From: JACJYE01 sp964432875
Lineage (GTDB): Bacteria > Bacteroidota > Bacteroidia > Chitinophagales > Saprospiraceae
Direction: 5' to 3'
NCBI GenBank assembly: GCA_964432875.1
Contig: CAYSPJ010000103.1
Span: 1 to 17,970 of the forward strand
Length of the DNA: 17,970 nucleotides
How positions within the stretch are numbered: the stretch's first letter is position 1; each line of letters starts with the position of its first letter. The notes beneath the pieces are model-generated. The model saw only the letters and a program-made list of their open reading frames with translations, did not search any database and had not been told where the DNA came from. Shown here in pieces: positions 14,145-17,970 of this stretch. The position numbers and the translations under genes were made by a program.

Positions 14145-14369
14145 TGGATGAATGTTTTAATGATTAATGATTATTGGAGGTGCCCTGGTTTAATAACTGG
14201 CCAGCCTCTTAACAAAGTGTAAAGTTAGCGAATTTTGTGCTTCCTCTGCTCAGAATCTTTCATCCTGGGGGCATTACTATCCGGCAGCGAGGCTTCTTTG
14301 GTCAAAGTGTAACCATTCGCCTTTTGCGTTGTTTTATTCCTTTTATCAAAAAATCAAACTCGTTTTGCC

Positions 14370-15230
14370 ATGGAAAACCGCCTGCAAATAGCCCTGCAAA
14401 AGTCCGGGAGGCTGTTAGATGACTCTCTCGGGCTGTTGAGGGAATGCGGCATTAAAATCGATAACGGCAAAGACCAGCTCAAAGCGCCGGCCCGCAACTT
14501 CCCTCTGGACGTGCTCTATCTGCGCAATTCCGACATCCCGCAATACCTCCAAGATGGGGTGGCAGATCTGGCAATCATCGGGGAAAACACCGTCATCGAA
14601 AAGCAGAAAAAAGCCGAGCTGCTACTGCCCCTGGGCTTTTCTAAATGCCGTCTTTCCATTGCGGTGCCCAAGGGCGTCGCTTACAGCGGGCACAGTTACC
14701 TCAACGGCAAGCGCATTGCCACTTCCTACCCCAACTCTCTGAGGCAGTTCCTGCAGGAGCGCCAAATCGAGGCCGAAATCCACGAAATATCCGGTTCGGT
14801 CGAGATCGCGCCCAATATCGGGCTGGCCGACGCGATTTGCGACTTGGTCTCCTCGGGCAGCACCTTGTTCAAAAATGGTTTGGAAGAGCAGGAGGTGCTA
14901 CTCAAATCGGAAGCTTGGCTGGCGGCGTCTCCAAACTTGTCGCCAGAAAAGCAGGCCATTGCTGAGCAATTGACCTTCCGCATCAAAGCCGTGCTGAAAG
15001 CCCGCAACAACCGCTACCTGCTCATGAATGCCCCCGACGGATGCATCCCGAAAATCGTCGAGATTCTGCCAGGTATGAAAAGCCCCACCGTTATGCCCCT
15101 GGCCGAGGCAGGCTGGAGCTCTATCCATACCGTCATCGAAGACGATCGTTTTTGGGAAATCATCGGGCAGTTGAAGCAGGCCGGCGCCCAGGGTATCCTG
15201 GTCATCCCCATCGAAAAGATGATTTTGTAA
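14370..15230 (+). CDS. hisG: ATP phosphoribosyltransferase, long form
   Basis: Catalyses the first committed step of histidine biosynthesis: ATP plus PRPP gives N1-phosphoribosyl-ATP. The 286-aa length marks the long, self-sufficient form with a C-terminal ACT/PII-like regulatory domain for histidine feedback, so no HisZ is needed. Visible: LQIALQKSGRL at the N-terminus, the PRPP-loop region GSVEIAPNIGLADAICDLVS (about 143-162), and the regulatory domain from about 205 (LMNAPDGCIPKIVEILPGM, TVMPLA). It heads the his cluster. No His-rich leader peptide or T-box is seen in the 225 bases upstream. Start supported by the family's usual N-terminus. Confidence 0.96.
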   Translation: MENRLQIALQKSGRLLDDSLGLLRECGIKIDNGKDQLKAPARNFPLDVLYLRNSDIPQYLQDGVADLAIIGENTVIEKQKKAELLLPLGFSKCRLSIAVPKGVAYSGHSYLNGKRIATSYPNSLRQFLQERQIEAEIHEISGSVEIAPNIGLADAICDLVSSGSTLFKNGLEEQEVLLKSEAWLAASPNLSPEKQAIAEQLTFRIKAVLKARNNRYLLMNAPDGCIPKIVEILPGMKSPTVMPLAEAGWSSIHTVIEDDRFWEIIGQLKQAGAQGILVIPIEKMIL

Positions 15231-15247
15231 AAAAGCTCGATTGCTCG

Positions 15248-15278
15248 CATCCCGCCCCAACGCAGTAAGAGCGGGATG
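15248..15278. terminator. Hairpin between hisG and hisD
   Basis: CATCCCGC and GCGGGATG form eight perfect pairs around a 15-base loop, 17 bases after the hisG stop. No T-run follows, so it may be a transcript-stabilising hairpin or weak attenuator rather than a terminator. Confidence 0.4.
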
Positions 15279-15320
15279 GACCCAAGTATGAAAGCCCGGA
15301 AAGGGCCACATGAACTAATA

Positions 15321-15335
15321 CCGGGCGGAGCCCGG
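15321..15335. repeat. Tight GC hairpin just upstream of hisD
   Basis: CCGGGC, GGA, GCCCGG: six GC pairs with a three-base loop, ending 14 bases before the hisD ATG. It could mask the initiation region or be a small intergenic repeat. Confidence 0.4.
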
Positions 15336-15349
15336 CAAAGCACAAAACC

Positions 15350-16630
15350 ATGAAACGCTATCTCAATCCCGCTCTCTCCCTCTGGCCTACGCTCCTGCAG
15401 CGCCCGGCCCTGGAGGCGGCGAATCTGGAAAAAACCGTGGAAGACATCTTCGAAGCAGTACAGGCAAAGGGCGACGAGGCCCTACGCCACTACACCGAAC
15501 GCTTCGACGGGCTGCGGCTGGAAGCGCTGCGCGTCCGCCCTGCCGAGATCGCGGCGGCGGCCGCGCAATTGCCCGAAAGTTTAAAAGCCGCCATCCAACT
15601 GGCTCAGGCCAATATCGAGCACTTCCACCGCAGCCAGGCCGAAGCGCCGGTAGTGGTGGAGACCATGCCGGGCGTGGAGTGCTGGCGCAAGAGCGTGGCT
15701 ATCGAAAAAGTGGGGCTGTACATCCCCGGCGGCACGGCGCCGCTGTTCTCCTCGGTGCTCATGCTGGCGGTGCCGGCCCGTATCGCGGGCTGCCGCGAGC
15801 TGGTGCTCTGTACTCCGCCCCGAAAGGACGGCAGCGTCCATCCCGCCATCCTTTACACGGCTCAATTGGCGGGCGTCACTCAGATTTTCAAGGTGGGGGG
15901 GGCTCAGGCCATCGCCGCCATGGCTATCGGCACGGAGGCCATCCCAGCCGTATATAAAATCTTTGGGCCGGGCAATCAGTACGTCACCGCGGCCAAGCAA
16001 CTGGCTAGCCGCCGGGGCACGGCGATCGATATGCCGGCCGGCCCTTCGGAAGTGCTGGTCTGCGCCGATGAGACTGCCGTGCCCGCTTACGTTGCCGCCG
16101 ACCTGCTCTCCCAAGCTGAGCATGGGGCCGATAGCCAGGTCGTGCTGGTGGCTTTTTCGGAAGCCATGGCCGATGCGGTGCTGCAGGAGACCGAAAAGCA
16201 ACTGGCGGTGCTGCCGCGCCGCGACATCGCCCGGCAAGCCCTGGAAAGCAGCTGCGCCATCGTGCTGGATTCCCGGGAAGCCGCCCTGCGCCTCATCAAC
16301 GAGTACGCGCCGGAGCACCTCATCCTCTGTGTACGCGATGCCGAGCAGATGGCCGAGCAGGTCATCAACGCCGGCTCGGTCTTCCTGGGCAACTACAGCC
16401 CCGAATCGGTCGGCGACTACGCCTCCGGCACCAATCACACCTTACCGACCAATGGCTTCGCCCGCGTCTATAGCGGCGTCTCCCTGGATAATTTCGTCAA
16501 AAAAATCACCTTCCAGCGCTTGAGCCGCGCCGGGTTGCAAGCCCTAGGCCCCGCCGTGGAAGCTATGGCCGAAGCGGAAGGGCTGGAAGCCCACCGCCGG
16601 GCGGTGGCCTTAAGGCTGGAGGGCGAGTAG
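15350..16630 (+). CDS. hisD: Histidinol dehydrogenase
   Basis: Zn-dependent, NAD+-linked oxidation of L-histidinol to L-histidine, the last two steps of the pathway. At 426 aa it has normal length. Zn ligands expected from the E. coli enzyme are visible as Q255 and H258 (SQAEHGADSQ), D356 (SVGDYASG) and H415 (LEAHRRAV). The catalytic pair E322/H323 lies in YAPEHLIL, and the signature IPGGTAPL and FGPGNQYV segments are present. The enzyme should be active. It starts 119 bases after hisG; order hisG-hisD-hisC is usual in Bacteroidota. Confidence 0.97.
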   Translation: MKRYLNPALSLWPTLLQRPALEAANLEKTVEDIFEAVQAKGDEALRHYTERFDGLRLEALRVRPAEIAAAAAQLPESLKAAIQLAQANIEHFHRSQAEAPVVVETMPGVECWRKSVAIEKVGLYIPGGTAPLFSSVLMLAVPARIAGCRELVLCTPPRKDGSVHPAILYTAQLAGVTQIFKVGGAQAIAAMAIGTEAIPAVYKIFGPGNQYVTAAKQLASRRGTAIDMPAGPSEVLVCADETAVPAYVAADLLSQAEHGADSQVVLVAFSEAMADAVLQETEKQLAVLPRRDIARQALESSCAIVLDSREAALRLINEYAPEHLILCVRDAEQMAEQVINAGSVFLGNYSPESVGDYASGTNHTLPTNGFARVYSGVSLDNFVKKITFQRLSRAGLQALGPAVEAMAEAEGLEAHRRAVALRLEGE

Positions 16631-16784
16631 GGCTGCAAACGCGATAAGCGCCAGGCCGTTAAAGAACGGGCTAGCCCTTGATAGACAAAATGTCATTTCA
16701 ATAACGCAGCCCCAACTCGAAGCTCGCGGCTCGTAGCTCGATGCTTTACCCAGTACCTAAACAGCAATACGCAATCTAATAACC
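16631..16784 (+). other. hisD-hisC gap with a 7-base GCTCG repeat
   Basis: Within a 154-base gap, 16714-16744 carries four imperfect 7-base units of the form NNGCTCG (AACTCG, AAGCTCG, CGGCTCG, TAGCTCG). No frame, terminator or promoter consensus is clear. Its repetitive style resembles the GGCAGTA array downstream of hisC. Confidence 0.5.
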
Positions 16785-17813
16785 ATGACCATCAACCACT
16801 TAGTACGCCCCAATATCCTGGCGCTGACCCCCTACTCCTCGGCACGCAGCGAGTACAAGGGGCGGGCTGATATTTTCCTGGATGCCAATGAAAGCCCTTA
16901 CGATACGGGCTACAACCGCTATCCCGATCCTTTGCAGTGGAAACTGAAGGAAAAAATTGGCGCGCTGAAGGGCATCGCCCCGGAGAAGATATTTCTGGGC
17001 AACGGCAGCGACGAGGCCATCGACCTGCTCATCCGCATCTTTTGCGAGCCGGGCCGCGACCGCATCCTCACCCTGCCCCCTACCTACGGCATGTACCAAG
17101 TCTCGGCCGATATCGCGAATGTCGGGGTGCAGGGCATTTTGCTCGACCAGCGCTTCCAGCCTGCCGTCAGTGATATCCTCCAGGCGGCGGATGAGCGCGC
17201 CAAGCTGCTCTTTCTGTGCAGCCCCAACAACCCGACGGGCAATAGCTTTCCCCTGGCAGCCATCCGCGAGCTGGCCAGCGGCTTCCCGGGCATCGTGGTG
17301 GTGGACGAGGCTTATAGCGATTTCTCCAGCCAGCCGAGCTGCCTGACGCTCTTGGAGGAGTATCCTAACCTGATCGTGATGCAGACCCTTTCCAAGGCAT
17401 GGGGCATGGCCGGCATCCGCCTGGGGATGGCCTTTGCCTCGGAGGAGATCATCGGGCTGCTCAACAAGGTGAAGCCGCCCTACAACGTCAACCAGCTCAC
17501 CCAGGAGGCGGCTCTACAAGCCTTAGGCGAGCCGGAGCAACAAGGCGCACAGGTACGGGAAATTCTCGGACAGCGCACCCTGCTGGCCCAGTATCTCAGC
17601 GGGCTGGAGTTCGTGCGGCGCATCTACCCCTCCGATGCCAACTTCTTATTGGTACAGGTGGACGATCCGCAGGCGGTCTATGCTTTCCTGGCCCAGCGCG
17701 GCATCATCGTGCGCGACCGCTCCTCGGCGCCTCGCTGCGAGGGCTGCTTGCGCATCACCGTAGGCCGGCCCGAGGAGAATGAGCAGTTGTTCCGGGCGCT
17801 GCTGGAGTATTAG
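16785..17813 (+). CDS. hisC: Histidinol-phosphate aminotransferase
   Basis: PLP enzyme (aminotransferase class I/II) that transfers an amino group from glutamate to imidazole acetol phosphate. At 342 aa, length is normal. Visible: substrate-loop FLDANESPYD (31-40), LGNGSDEAID (71-80), CSPNNPTG (145-152), D174 in VVVDEAY that pairs with the PLP ring nitrogen, and Schiff-base lysine K204 in TLSKAWGMAG. The C-terminal IIVRDRS and CLRITVG phrases bind the phosphate substrate in the family. It is the third gene of the cluster; hisB would be expected beyond the repeat at the right edge. Confidence 0.96.
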   Translation: MTINHLVRPNILALTPYSSARSEYKGRADIFLDANESPYDTGYNRYPDPLQWKLKEKIGALKGIAPEKIFLGNGSDEAIDLLIRIFCEPGRDRILTLPPTYGMYQVSADIANVGVQGILLDQRFQPAVSDILQAADERAKLLFLCSPNNPTGNSFPLAAIRELASGFPGIVVVDEAYSDFSSQPSCLTLLEEYPNLIVMQTLSKAWGMAGIRLGMAFASEEIIGLLNKVKPPYNVNQLTQEAALQALGEPEQQGAQVREILGQRTLLAQYLSGLEFVRRIYPSDANFLLVQVDDPQAVYAFLAQRGIIVRDRSSAPRCEGCLRITVGRPEENEQLFRALLEY

Positions 17814-17861
17814 CGGGGCTCGGGGGCGACTTGAGGCCAAGGGTGCGATGGATGGGCGGTG

Positions 17862-17970
17862 GGCAGTTAGGCAGTAGCAGTAGGCAGTAGCAGTAGCAGT
17901 AGGCAGTAGGCAGTGGCAGTAGGCAGTAGCAGTAGGCAGTAGCAGTAGGCAGTAGGCAGTGGCAGTAGGC
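17862..17970 (+). repeat. GGCAGTA/GCAGTA repeat array, runs off the window
   Basis: About 109 bases consist almost only of 7-base GGCAGTA and 6-base GCAGTA or GGCAGT units. A higher-order period is visible: GGCAGTGGCAGTAGGC recurs 46 bases apart (GTGG junctions at 17913 and 17959). There is no open frame of note. The unit is close to the reverse complement of the ACTGCCAACTGCC copies at 512-604. Confidence 0.85.

Noticed and set aside
14237..14369. Histidine leader peptide or T-box before hisG
   Set aside because: The short frame at 14237 has no run of His codons, and I see no T-box core or terminator/antiterminator pair.
15581..16438. Minus-strand frame of 285 codons opposite hisD
   Set aside because: Shadow of a complete hisD with all catalytic residues; no independent support.
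1..17970. tRNA, rRNA or large insertion sequence
   Set aside because: No cloverleaf, rRNA core sequence or intact transposase frame was recognised by eye on either strand.

Overview
The window reads as a chromosomal segment of a Bacteroidota bacterium, most likely from the Saprospiria (Lewinella, Phaeodactylibacter or Haliscomenobacter relatives). Evidence: several exact TAnnTTTG promoter -7 elements, a secreted protein with a C-terminal type IX secretion (T9SS) sorting domain, lipoproteins with an acidic stretch after the lipobox cysteine, a long-form HisG, and fairly high GC. The genus is inference; the phylum is well supported.

Layout. Positions 1-2030 are an eroded accessory strip. It holds the first codons of a leftward gene with its promoter (1-92), an XRE-type regulator gene split by a 159-bp MITE-like element, one small intact unknown ORF (974-1366), a four-copy repeat block, and an internally deleted AAA/DUF4143 ATPase pseudogene. 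Positions 2032-4516 form a metal-uptake operon: a DtxR/MntR-type regulator with a palindrome over its promoter, a periplasmic metal-binding protein with an unusual C-terminal membrane helix, and an ABC ATPase. No permease gene is present. Positions 4563-6173 (minus) encode a secreted beta-propeller-like T9SS cargo protein. Positions 6302-7339 encode a TPR lipoprotein and 7577-8983 a beta-CASP metallo-beta-lactamase RNase/hydrolase; a second MITE-like element with an 8-bp target duplication lies between them. Positions 9001-11891 (minus) carry two paralogous Ig-like plus beta-lactamase-fold serine hydrolases. A divergent control region with two palindromes leads to a His/Cys-rich small protein and an acidic, His-rich lipoprotein (12031-12989), possibly the remains of a metal-responsive outer-membrane uptake locus. 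An unknown lipoprotein follows on the minus strand. From 14370 the histidine biosynthesis genes hisG, hisD and hisC run rightwards with loose, hairpin-containing gaps. The window ends in a GGCAGTA/GCAGTA repeat array.

The clearest discoveries are the two short mobile elements. Removing the first one together with one CTAG copy restores an open reading frame across the junction of the XRE gene, so insertion site and target duplication are readable directly. I found no strong evidence for a completely new multi-gene system. The most unusual functional points are the permease-less metal ABC operon with a membrane-tethered binding protein and the possible zinc or metal locus at 11956-12989.
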